From NCBI GenBank assembly GCA_030754475.1, contig JASMAE010000323.1, positions 1 to 13,514 of the forward strand: DNA of 13,514 nucleotides, written 5' to 3'. Below are positions 7,110 through 13,490 of the stretch, one piece after another. The translations under genes were made by a program, and so were the position numbers. This DNA comes from Rhodospirillales bacterium. GTDB taxonomy: Bacteria; Pseudomonadota; Alphaproteobacteria; Rhodospirillales; JASLLV01. The notes under the pieces were generated by a model. That model searched no databases. It had not been told where the DNA came from and saw nothing but the letters and a program-made list of their open reading frames with translations. Every line of letters begins with the position of its first letter. Position 1 is the first letter of the stretch.

Positions 7110-7750
7110 GCACGGCGACGGAAAACGGGCGCTGGGGCGATCTGGGCATCACGCGCGAGGGCCTGGACGCGGCCCTCGCCATAAAATCACACTACGGAAC
7201 GGGCCAGCCGATCTGCGTGCCGGGCGAAGAGAACAGCATTCTCATTCCCGAACACCTGCTCAATCACAACCTGAATCTCCACGAACTGGAAGACCCGCTG
7301 GCACTGGCGATGGTCGCTGCCCGCGATCCCGAATCGCCGATGGCCATGGCGGCGGCCGCGCGCCTCAGTCCCAAGGCGCGCAAACCCGTCCTGGTGGCGG
7401 GCGTCTTCGATTTGCTCGCCGAGGCGTCACGCCATCACGACGTGCGCAGCTCGGTCGAACTGGTGAGCGCCAACGCCTTCAGCCCGCCGGCGATAGCCGA
7501 GGTGCGAAGGAGAACGTCGAAGATCATCGTCGAGACCCGCAGGCGCTACACCGCCGCCTTGCGCGAGAACATGAACTGCTTGCTCGACGGCACCATAACG
7601 CCACGCCGCTTCGTAGGTGAGTTTTTTCACCTGACGGAAGCGGGCAACCTCCGGAACGACATTCGAAAGAAGCTCATTGTCAGCCTTATGCTGTGTCAGC
7701 CTTATGCTGTCGGAATCGATCCGCCCGAGTATCAAGTTCTTGCTGCTTGA
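7106..7750 (+). CDS. unrecognised helical protein, truncated by a frameshifting duplication
   Basis: The reading frame starts at ATG 7106, overlapping the HTH gene stop, and runs to TGA 7748-7750, giving 214 residues. I recognise no family. The protein is soluble-looking and largely helical, with features such as GQPICVPGEENSILIPEHLL near the N-terminus and a central segment of basic helices (IAEVRRRTSKIIVETRRRY). At 7678-7709 a 16-base sequence is present twice in tandem. Because 16 is not a multiple of three, the frame shifts, and the last 13 residues before the stop (CQPYAVGIDPPEY and so on) look like out-of-frame text. Removing one copy joins this frame to the one ending at 7898 and gives a seamless 258-residue product (ILVS-LML-SES-IRP region). 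The native protein was therefore probably 258 residues. The truncated form may be nonfunctional. Confidence 0.7.
   Translation: MSTATENGRWGDLGITREGLDAALAIKSHYGTGQPICVPGEENSILIPEHLLNHNLNLHELEDPLALAMVAARDPESPMAMAAAARLSPKARKPVLVAGVFDLLAEASRHHDVRSSVELVSANAFSPPAIAEVRRRTSKIIVETRRRYTAALRENMNCLLDGTITPRRFVGEFFHLTEAGNLRNDIRKKLIVSLMLCQPYAVGIDPPEYQVLAA
7678..7709. repeat. 16-bp perfect tandem duplication causing a frameshift
   Basis: TGTCAGCCTTATGCTG occurs at 7678-7693 and again immediately at 7694-7709. The first copy is read in the frame of the 7106 gene and the second shifts it by +1. Either it is a recent slippage duplication, a reversible on/off switch, or an assembly or sequencing artefact. Confidence 0.95.
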
Positions 7751-7898
7751 GAACTTCGAGCGCATGCCGAAGCCCGTGCGCATGACCATCATCGCCGCGG
7801 TACTCGAGGCCAAGCCCACGCACCACGTGGAGCTGATCAAGGAAGAGCTCCGCTGGATACTCGATCAACACGACGCAACCCCCGGCGCGGCGCATTAA
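7695..7898 (+). pseudogene. displaced C-terminal part of the gene starting at 7106
   Basis: This frame continues the protein after the duplication: SLMLSESIRPSIKFLLLENF, then a helical tail through RMTIIAAVLEAKP and ELIKEELRWILDQHD, ending at TAA 7896-7898. It is 67 residues and has the codon use of a real coding region, but no ribosome binding site of its own. An internal ATG at 7704 lies within the second repeat copy. It is best read as the orphaned end of the 258-residue ancestral protein, not an independent gene. Confidence 0.72.
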
Positions 7899-8034
7899 GA
7901 CGGCGGTTGCGGCGCATCGTCGTCAGGACACCGGCGCGATACCCCATGATCCGCCGTTTCCTGGGCCCGCGGGTTACGCCCGGCGGCGACGATCGGGGAT
8001 GAAGGCAAACCCTAACGCGTTGAAACACCGCCGA

Positions 8035-9096
8035 TCATTTCGTCTCGGAGCCTGAAGGCGGACGTTCGACGGCGCCGCCGAGCTTCGTCCAAGCGTCGAC
8101 GCCGCCGCCGAGGTGGCGGACATTTTCGATCCCGGCCTCCACCATCGCTTGCATCGCCAGGGCCGAACGCTCACCGAAAGCGCAGTAAAGCAGCAGGTTC
8201 TTGGCGGTGTCGGCGGCGAGCGCGCGAAGAAGGCTGCCCGGCTTCAGTTGCGCGTCCAGCGCCGTGTAGGGCACCTGCACCGCGCCCGGAATGACACCGT
8301 CACGCTCGCGTTCGCCGCCCTCGCGAAGGTCGACGAAAATCACGTCCGCTCGCCCCAGGGCATCCATCGCGTCGGCCGCCGTCAGCGTGCACTCCTTGAC
8401 CGCGGACTCGTCGGGCACGTAACCGACGACCAGATTCGCCGGTACCGCCACGTCCATCTGCTTGGGGTTGGGAAGATTGAGATTGTTCATGATCTCGGCG
8501 TACTCGTCCGCCGAGGCGACCTGAAGGCGGGGGTTGAACGCGATTTCCTCGCCGATGGTGCTGACTGTTTGCCCGTTGTAGTCGTGCCCGGGATAGACCA
8601 GGGTTTCGTCGGGCAGCTTGAGCAGCTTGTTGAACAGCGAATCATACGCGTCGTACGGGTCGCCGTGCTGGAAATCGGTGCGGCCGGTGCTCCGGATAAA
8701 CAGCGTGTCGCCGGTAAACACGCGATCGTCCGCGAAGAAACTGTACGAATCGTCGGTGTGCCCCGGCGTGTGGATGACATCAAGGGCAACGGATTCGATC
8801 TCGATCTTGTCGCCCTCGTCGACGCGCATGGAAACGACGTCGACCTGGCTGTTCCGTCCCATCACGGTGATGCAGCGCGTCCGGTCGCGAAGGGCCCCGA
8901 GCCCGGTGATATGGTCGGCGTGTACATGGGTATCCACGGCCTTGACGAGTTTCAGGTCCAGTTCGTTCAGCAACCGGATGTAGTGGTCGACCGATTCGAG
9001 GACGGGGTCGATGATCAGCACCTCACCGCCCGTGCGGCCGCCGAGCAGATAGGTGTAAGTGCAAGAGACGGGCTCGAAGATTTGGCGAAAGATCAT
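8035..9096 (-). CDS. persulfide dioxygenase-rhodanese fusion (ETHE1-like MBL fold plus rhodanese)
   Basis: A 353-residue cytosolic enzyme of sulfide detoxification. The N-terminal metallo-beta-lactamase domain (about 1-225) has THVHADH (His57, His59, Asp61, His62), HTPGHTD (His113), FTGD (Asp130) and the ETHE1 signature GRTDFQ-G followed by YPGHDYNG. ETHE1 enzymes use mononuclear iron bound by equivalents of His57, His113 and Asp130 to oxidise glutathione persulfide to sulfite. The C-terminal rhodanese domain (about 235-345) carries the loop YCAFGERS with catalytic Cys305. Fusions with this order are known as PRF or CstB-like proteins. The ATG at 9096 overlaps the stop of the upstream regulator (ATGA), so both are one operon and translationally coupled. 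Direct rhodanese-to-dioxygenase sulfur transfer is known for the family. Which thiol it uses here is not visible. Confidence 0.92.
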   Translation of the reverse strand: MIFRQIFEPVSCTYTYLLGGRTGGEVLIIDPVLESVDHYIRLLNELDLKLVKAVDTHVHADHITGLGALRDRTRCITVMGRNSQVDVVSMRVDEGDKIEIESVALDVIHTPGHTDDSYSFFADDRVFTGDTLFIRSTGRTDFQHGDPYDAYDSLFNKLLKLPDETLVYPGHDYNGQTVSTIGEEIAFNPRLQVASADEYAEIMNNLNLPNPKQMDVAVPANLVVGYVPDESAVKECTLTAADAMDALGRADVIFVDLREGGERERDGVIPGAVQVPYTALDAQLKPGSLLRALAADTAKNLLLYCAFGERSALAMQAMVEAGIENVRHLGGGVDAWTKLGGAVERPPSGSETK

Positions 9097-9488
9097 GATG
9101 ATTCCGAGTGTCGTTGCGGTTCGATCGGCGATGGGTCGTCTGGACGATCAGGAGCCGGCCGGTCCCCGTAACCGCCTGCGACTTCGCCATTCTGCGGCGA
9201 ACAGTAGATCCGGTCGAGCGCGTCGATGACCGCGATCGCGTTGCCACCGCTCAGCGAGTAGTAGATGGTCTGGGCCGCACGCCGCGTCTTGACGAGGTCG
9301 TCGCGGCGCAGCCGCGCCAAGTGCTGAGACAGCGCCGACTGGCCGAGCCCCGTTATTTCCTCGAGCTCGCCCACGCGTTTCTCGCCGTGCACCAGATGGC
9401 ACAGCACCGTCAGCCGGTGCCGGTTGCTCATCGCCTTGAGCAGCTTGCTCGCTTCGGCGACGTTCGCCTTCAAATATTCCGTGTCCAT
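9093..9488 (-). CDS. ArsR-family persulfide-sensing repressor, SqrR/BigR type
   Basis: A 131-residue winged-helix repressor. The HTH is at about 39-66 (VGELEEITGLGQSALSQHLA and following), with the wing TRRAAQTIYYSL. Two cysteines, Cys30 (TVLCHLV) and Cys96 (RIYC), are 66 residues apart, the same spacing as the two sensing cysteines of SqrR (41/107) and BigR (42/108). These form a polysulfide bridge on exposure to persulfide and release DNA. It lacks the CVC metal site of arsenic or cadmium sensors. The ATG at 9488 fits the family start; an in-frame ATG at 9530 would add 14 residues, and neither has a clear Shine-Dalgarno. After Cys96 there is an unusual Pro/Asp-rich tail of 35 residues (for example DRPAPDRPDDPSP). 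It is first gene of an operon with the fusion enzyme and should autoregulate. Confidence 0.9.
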   Translation of the reverse strand: MDTEYLKANVAEASKLLKAMSNRHRLTVLCHLVHGEKRVGELEEITGLGQSALSQHLARLRRDDLVKTRRAAQTIYYSLSGGNAIAVIDALDRIYCSPQNGEVAGGYGDRPAPDRPDDPSPIEPQRHSESS

Positions 9489-9574
9489 GCCCCCAGGGCC
9501 GTCCTTCGGAAATGCGGCGACTCGCGCCATCGGTCGCGAAAACCGTCGCGGAAACTCTGGCAAAAACTCTAACG

Positions 9575-9609
9575 ACACCGAATTGTTCGAGCCAGTCAAA
9601 ATTCGGTGT
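9575..9609. promoter_or_regulatory. candidate operator of the persulfide regulator: perfect 10-bp inverted repeat around a -35 element
   Basis: ACACCGAATT (9575-9584) and AATTCGGTGT (9600-9609) are perfect reverse complements separated by 15 bases. On the minus strand the spacer contains TTGACT (9599-9594), a five-of-six match to the -35 consensus, oriented toward the regulator gene 110 bases away. A convincing -10 is not seen. An inverted repeat of this size in the divergent region of an autoregulated ArsR gene is a natural repressor site. Operator function is inferred. Confidence 0.55.
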
Positions 9610-9730
9610 GTTCGCCCGCGCGCGCCGCGCGCTCGAACGCGACCGGGACGCGCCTTGCCCGGCACCCTATTTGAAGCGATGCTGGGCGGTTCGGCGACGG
9701 TCGCCGGTGTTTCTTTTGTGGGAGCCGTCC

Positions 9731-9958
9731 GTGGCGTCGAAGGCACTCGATCTCAAGGGTCTCGTCTGCCCGTTGCCCGTGCTTCGGGCCAACAAGGCGA
9801 TGAAGGCGCTCGCGCCCGGCGACGTGCTCGAGATCGAGGTCACCGATCCCGCGGCGCCGGCCGATTTCCGGGCCTATTGCAAGACCGCTGGTCACGAGCT
9901 TCTCGAAACCCGTGAGGAAGCGGACGTGTTCGCTATCGTGCTCAGGAAACGATCCTGA
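9731..9958 (+). CDS. tusA: TusA-family sulfur carrier protein
   Basis: A 75-residue small cytoplasmic sulfur carrier. The N-terminal LDLKGLVCPLPVL contains the CPxP signature with acceptor Cys13, followed by the amphipathic helix (ANKAMKAL), GDVLEIEVTDP, and the second conserved element FRAYCKTAGHELL. TusA proteins accept persulfide sulfur from desulfurases or rhodaneses and pass it on, for instance to tRNA thiolation or sulfur oxidation. GTG at 9731 is chosen because GGAG lies 6 bases upstream (9721-9724) and homology starts there; the open frame upstream to 9512 is Arg-rich and noncoding. It is divergent from the regulator-dioxygenase operon and shares its control region, so sulfur handling is the likely common theme. 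It is convergent with the following oxidoreductase, with a 6-base gap. Confidence 0.92.
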   Translation: MASKALDLKGLVCPLPVLRANKAMKALAPGDVLEIEVTDPAAPADFRAYCKTAGHELLETREEADVFAIVLRKRS

Positions 9959-9964
9959 TCGCGC

Positions 9965-11119
9965 TCAAGCGCGCTTCTCGTCCGGCACCAGGCGCGCGGG
10001 CAGAAGGGCGGACGCCTCGAAGCCCAGGTCCGTAAGCTCATCGGGCATGTTTTCGCCCAAGACGTGGGCCGCCGCCACACGTGCCATGGCCGGCGCCGTC
10101 ATGATTCCGTAACCGCCCTGGCCGGCCAGCCAGAAAAAACTCGCGGCGCTTGCGTCGGGGCCGACCGCGGGCAACTTGTCGGCGAAGAAATTTCGAAGAC
10201 CCGCCCATTTGCGGGTCAGCGCCCGCACCCGCAACGTGGTCGCGCGCTCGATCCGGTCGACGGCGTGCGCGATGTCGAGCTCTTCGGGCTGGACGTCGGA
10301 AGGCGGTACCGGCGTTTCGTCCGCGGGTGAGCCGAGAAGACGCCCCGCTTCGGGCTTGATGTAGAACTGTTCTTCTGAATCGATGGTCATGGGCCAGGCG
10401 TCGCTCGCAGATCCCGCGGGCGGATCGAAAGCGATCACCGTGCGCCTGAGCGCCACGAGCCCGAGCGCCCGCGTTCCCGCGTGTTCCGCCACTTCGTCGG
10501 CCCAGGCGCCGGCCGCGTCGACCACGCGTTCGGCGGAAAAGGTCCCGGCCGAGGTCTCTACCCGCCATTCGGTCGCGGTGCGATCCAGGGCCTGAACGCG
10601 GGCGCCGGTGATCAGCGCAACGCCGCCGGCCTTTGCACCGCGCAGATAGCCCTGGTGGACGGCGTTGACATCGAGGTCCATCGCGTCCGGCTCGTAGACG
10701 CAGCAATGCACGTACTCCGGGTCCAACACCGGATTGAGCTCTCGTGCCCGGGGGGCGTCGACGAGTTCGAGGCGCCGGGCGAGCGCGCGGGTTTCCTCGT
10801 AAAGGCGCTCGGCCACGGCCTTCTGGTCCTTGCGCGCGAGGAACAGCACGCCGCGCGGCGTCATCAGCGGATGGTCGGCGAACCCGGCCGGCGGTGAAGC
10901 GAAGAACGAGCGGCTGGCCTTGCTCAGCATCCGCACGACCCGATGGCCATAACATTCGGAATACAGGGCGACGGAGCGGCCGGTGCTGTGATAGCCGGGT
11001 GTGTCCTCGGCCTCGAGCAACGCGACGCGGGGGCGCGAAGAGCCGTTTCGGGCAACGAGTTCGTACGCGAGCGAGGCGCCGGCGATGCCGGCCCCGATCA
11101 CGAGGATATCGTACTTCAT
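9965..11119 (-). CDS. FAD-dependent amino-acid dehydrogenase, D-arginine dehydrogenase-like (DAO family)
   Basis: A 384-residue flavoprotein. The N-terminal dinucleotide fold has GAGIAG (9-14) and the FAD-ribose Glu36. Text along the whole length resembles Pseudomonas D-arginine dehydrogenase: PGYHSTGRS, SRSFFASPPAGF, AVHQGYLRG, EEQFYIKPEAGRLLGSPAD, WAGLRNFFAD, GQGGYGIMTAP. That enzyme oxidises D-arginine and other D-amino acids to imino acids. Its active-site Tyr53 corresponds to Tyr57 here, and the carboxylate-binding Arg/Tyr/Arg set appears conserved (LRRTV, QFYIKP, AGLRN). However His48 aligns with Leu52 and Glu87, which binds the guanidinium, aligns with Val91, so D-arginine is unlikely to be the best substrate. 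The ATG at 11119 has GGAG 6 bases upstream. It is monocistronic, convergent with tusA and divergent from the deacetylase. Family sure, substrate not; a D-amino acid or proline-like compound is a guess. Confidence 0.85.
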   Translation of the reverse strand: MKYDILVIGAGIAGASLAYELVARNGSSRPRVALLEAEDTPGYHSTGRSVALYSECYGHRVVRMLSKASRSFFASPPAGFADHPLMTPRGVLFLARKDQKAVAERLYEETRALARRLELVDAPRARELNPVLDPEYVHCCVYEPDAMDLDVNAVHQGYLRGAKAGGVALITGARVQALDRTATEWRVETSAGTFSAERVVDAAGAWADEVAEHAGTRALGLVALRRTVIAFDPPAGSASDAWPMTIDSEEQFYIKPEAGRLLGSPADETPVPPSDVQPEELDIAHAVDRIERATTLRVRALTRKWAGLRNFFADKLPAVGPDASAASFFWLAGQGGYGIMTAPAMARVAAAHVLGENMPDELTDLGFEASALLPARLVPDEKRA

Positions 11120-11160
11120 GGAGGTCTCCGCCGGTGGCGCGGAATGGGGCACGCTGTTCG

Positions 11161-11189
11161 ATTCTTTCGCAATGATCTCAATCTCGCAA
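11161..11189 (-). promoter_or_regulatory. candidate promoter of the FAD dehydrogenase
   Basis: On the minus strand TTGCGA (11189-11184) and AAGAAT (11166-11161) are separated by exactly 17 bases, each matching four of six consensus positions. It lies about 40 bases before the start at 11119. The motif TCGCAA is present three times on the plus strand nearby (11167, 11184, 11214). Confidence 0.35.
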
Positions 11190-11304
11190 GGTCTTCGCCG
11201 AATCGCTAACTTTTCGCAACCGCGCACGCTTTGTGGCACCGCGCCCGAGATTCGCGGACAATGGCGCCTTCGTTTCTTATCGTGGATCTCGTCCCGTTCC
11301 GACC

Positions 11305-12231
11305 ATGGTAACCTGGCTGTTCACCCACCCCATGTGCATCGAGCACGACCCGGGTCCCTTTCACCCGGAACAGCCCGAGCGCTTGCGGGCCGTCGTCGCG
11401 GCGCTCGAGGCCGAGGAATTCAAGGGGCTGTCGAGGCACGAGGCACCGAGCGCCGAGCGCGCCCAAATCGAACGTGTTCACGCGCCAGCCTACGTCGATG
11501 CCGTATTCGCCGCGGTGCCCGAGAGCGGCCAAGTCCATCTCGATCCGGATACGGCCGTGTCTTCGGCGTCGGGCGAAGCCGCACTGCGTGCCGCGGGCGC
11601 GGTCACGGCGGCGGTAGACGCGGTGGTGACGGGGGCGGCGAAGAACGCGTTTTGCGCCGTGCGCCCGCCCGGTCACCATGCCGAAGCCTCGCGCGCCATG
11701 GGCTTTTGCTTGTTCAACAATGTCGCCATCGGCGCTGAGCACGCCCGCGCCGTTCACGGTCTTGCGCGGGTCGCGGTGATCGATTTCGACGTCCACCATG
11801 GGAACGGCACGCAACACTCCTTCGAGCGCGACCCGGGGTTGTTCTATGCTTCCAGCCACCAATCGCCGTGCTATCCGGGTACCGGCGGCGAAGGCGAGCA
11901 CGGCGTCGGCAACGTCGTCAACGCGGAGCTCGCGCCGGGGGCGGGGAGCGACGCGTTTCGAAGGGCCTACGAGGTGCGCATTCTGCCGGCGCTTGCCGCA
12001 TTTGCGCCCGAGCTCGTCATCTTTTCCGCCGGCTTCGACGCCCATGTTCGCGACCCCCTGGCCCAACTTCGCCTCGGGACGGACGATTTCGCGTGGGTCA
12101 CGAATGCGGCGCTCGACGTAGCCGACGTGAGCGCAGAAGGGCGCTGCGTGGCGTCTCTGGAAGGCGGTTACGACTTAGATGCCCTCGCCGAAGGCGTGAC
12201 CGTTCACGTGCGCGCGCTCGCCGAACGTTGA
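11305..12231 (+). CDS. histone deacetylase-like amidohydrolase (AcuC/acetylpolyamine amidohydrolase family)
   Basis: A 308-residue zinc enzyme that should remove acyl groups from acetylated lysines, polyamines or similar amides. The full active site is visible: tandem His124-His125 (RPPGHHAE), zinc ligands Asp162 and His164 (DFDVHHGNGTQ), third ligand Asp245 (SAGFDAH) and the oxyanion Tyr289 (EGGYD). Length is typical of bacterial class II HDAC-like proteins. The ATG at 11305 fits family homology (TWLFTHPMC, then HPEQPERL). No Shine-Dalgarno is visible before it, and an in-frame GTG at 11233 would add 24 residues without homology, so the start remains a little open. A deacetylase of this family upstream of xseB-ispA is a recurrent arrangement in Alphaproteobacteria. 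The substrate is unknown. Confidence 0.9.
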   Translation: MVTWLFTHPMCIEHDPGPFHPEQPERLRAVVAALEAEEFKGLSRHEAPSAERAQIERVHAPAYVDAVFAAVPESGQVHLDPDTAVSSASGEAALRAAGAVTAAVDAVVTGAAKNAFCAVRPPGHHAEASRAMGFCLFNNVAIGAEHARAVHGLARVAVIDFDVHHGNGTQHSFERDPGLFYASSHQSPCYPGTGGEGEHGVGNVVNAELAPGAGSDAFRRAYEVRILPALAAFAPELVIFSAGFDAHVRDPLAQLRLGTDDFAWVTNAALDVADVSAEGRCVASLEGGYDLDALAEGVTVHVRALAER

Positions 12232-12286
12232 ACGCCTGCGCGCCATCCCGAGTCGCGCCGCCGCGCGCCTTCGCCCGAGCGGCGGT

Positions 12287-12315
12287 ATGACAGTGCGGGT
12301 TCGAGCTGATACACT
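12287..12315 (+). promoter_or_regulatory. sigma-70-type promoter of the xseB-ispA operon
   Basis: ATGACA (12287-12292) matches five of six bases of the -35. After a 17-base spacer, TACACT (12310-12315) matches four of six -10 bases and is preceded by TG at 12307-12308, the extended -10 position. Transcription would start near 12322, giving a leader of roughly 18 bases before the xseB ATG. This lets xseB-ispA be expressed independently of the deacetylase gene. Confidence 0.55.
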
Positions 12316-12339
12316 CGCGCCGCCATCCCAGGAAGACCC

Positions 12340-12591
12340 ATGACCCAGGTCCAGATTCCTCCCGAAATCGAGAAACTCAGCTTCGAAGACGCGTTGTCGG
12401 AACTCGAAAAGATCGTCCGCCGACTCGAAGAGGGAAAGGGCAAGCTCGACGAGGCGATCAAGGCGTACGAGCGCGGGTCCCTCCTCAAGCGTCACTGCGA
12501 AGCGAAGCTGCAAGAAGCGCAGACCCGGGTCGAAAAGATCGTACTCGGCCCGAACGGCGCCACCGACGTCGAGCCGCTGGACGTGGACTGA
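12340..12591 (+). CDS. xseB: exodeoxyribonuclease VII small subunit
   Basis: An 83-residue protein with the XseB pattern: LSFEDALSELEKIVRRLEEG, then KLDEAIKAYERGSLLKRHCE and AQTRVEKIV. It is an all-helical hairpin that wraps the catalytic XseA subunit in ExoVII, a nuclease that cuts single-stranded DNA to oligonucleotides in repair. The length is typical (about 80). AGGAAG lies 4 bases before the ATG. The catalytic gene xseA is not in the window. The stop TGA lies 11 bases before the ispA start, and the two share an operon. Confidence 0.97.
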   Translation: MTQVQIPPEIEKLSFEDALSELEKIVRRLEEGKGKLDEAIKAYERGSLLKRHCEAKLQEAQTRVEKIVLGPNGATDVEPLDVD

Positions 12592-12602
12592 GGGAGGCGG
12601 CG

Positions 12603-13490
12603 GTGCCCGCTTTCGAGGTGTCGCTGGCCGAGTCCGCGCAAGCGGTCAACGAAGTGCTCGATCGCATTTTGCCCCTCGAAGACCTCCCCGAGGCGCGACT
12701 CGTGGGGGCCATGCGCTATGCGACACTGGGCGGCGGAAAGCGCGTCCGTCCCTTCCTCGTCCTCGCGGGAGCGCAACTGTTCAACGTCGCGGAAAGCTGC
12801 GCGCTTCGGGTCGGCGCGGCGGTCGAGCTCGTCCACTGCTACTCGTTGGTCCACGACGACCTTCCCGCCATGGACGACGACGGTCTCAGGCGTGGCCGGC
12901 CCACGTGCCACGTCGCCTTCGACGAGGCGACGGCGATTCTCGCCGGCGACGCGCTGTTGACCAAGGCGTTCGAGATCCTGGCCGACGCGGAGACCCACTC
13001 CGACCCGGCCGTATGCGTCGAACTCGTCCGCGCGCTGGCGCGCGCCGCCGGCGCCGAGGGAATGGCCGGCGGCCAGATGATGGATCTCGTGGCCGAACAC
13101 CACGCGCTCGACATGCCCGAGGTCACGCGGCTGCAAAGGCTCAAGACCGGAATGCTGATCGGGTTTTCGTGCGAGGCGGGGGCGATCATGGGCAAGACGC
13201 CGGAGCCGATCCGCCACGCGCTCCACGCGTACGCCCATGATCTCGGACTCGCCTTCCAGATCGTCGACGATCTCCTCGATGCCGAAGGCGACGAATCCGA
13301 GATGGGCAAGAAAACGCGCAAGGACGACGCTGCGGGCAAGGCGACCTTCGTGTCGCTGATGGGGCTGGAGCGCGCCCGCGCGCAGGCGCGCCTCCTCATC
13401 GACCAGGCCATACAACACCTTGAAATATTCGGTGAAAAAGCCGACCCTCTGCGCGACCTCGCACGTTTCATCATCGAACGGCGTGGCTGA
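12603..13490 (+). CDS. ispA: farnesyl diphosphate synthase (geranyltranstransferase)
   Basis: A 295-residue cytoplasmic prenyltransferase that condenses isopentenyl diphosphate with dimethylallyl and geranyl diphosphate to make farnesyl diphosphate for quinones, undecaprenyl carriers and hopanoids. Visible signatures: GGGKRVRP (substrate-binding Lys/Arg), the first aspartate-rich motif VHDDLPAMDDD, GGQMMDL, the KTG loop, and the second aspartate-rich motif FQIVDDLLD. The residue five positions before the first motif is Tyr, as in E. coli IspA, consistent with a C15 product. The start is GTG at 12603 with GGGAGG 5 bases upstream (12592-12597), and the length equals the family norm. The position directly after xseB matches the common xseB-ispA-dxs operon. 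Confidence 0.96.
   Translation: MPAFEVSLAESAQAVNEVLDRILPLEDLPEARLVGAMRYATLGGGKRVRPFLVLAGAQLFNVAESCALRVGAAVELVHCYSLVHDDLPAMDDDGLRRGRPTCHVAFDEATAILAGDALLTKAFEILADAETHSDPAVCVELVRALARAAGAEGMAGGQMMDLVAEHHALDMPEVTRLQRLKTGMLIGFSCEAGAIMGKTPEPIRHALHAYAHDLGLAFQIVDDLLDAEGDESEMGKKTRKDDAAGKATFVSLMGLERARAQARLLIDQAIQHLEIFGEKADPLRDLARFIIERRG

Noticed and set aside
7900..7957. ACGGCGG/CCGCCGT arms between the frameshifted gene and the convergent fusion-enzyme gene
   Set aside because: The loop is 44 bases long and there is no U-tract, so a terminator is not supported.
9961..9972. Hairpin GCGCT/AGCGC in the gap between tusA and the convergent dehydrogenase
   Set aside because: Only 5 bp with a 2-base turn and no U-tract; too weak to call a terminator, although the position is suitable.
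12492..13418. A 308-codon minus-strand frame opposite ispA and xseB
   Set aside because: Antisense shadow of two certain genes.
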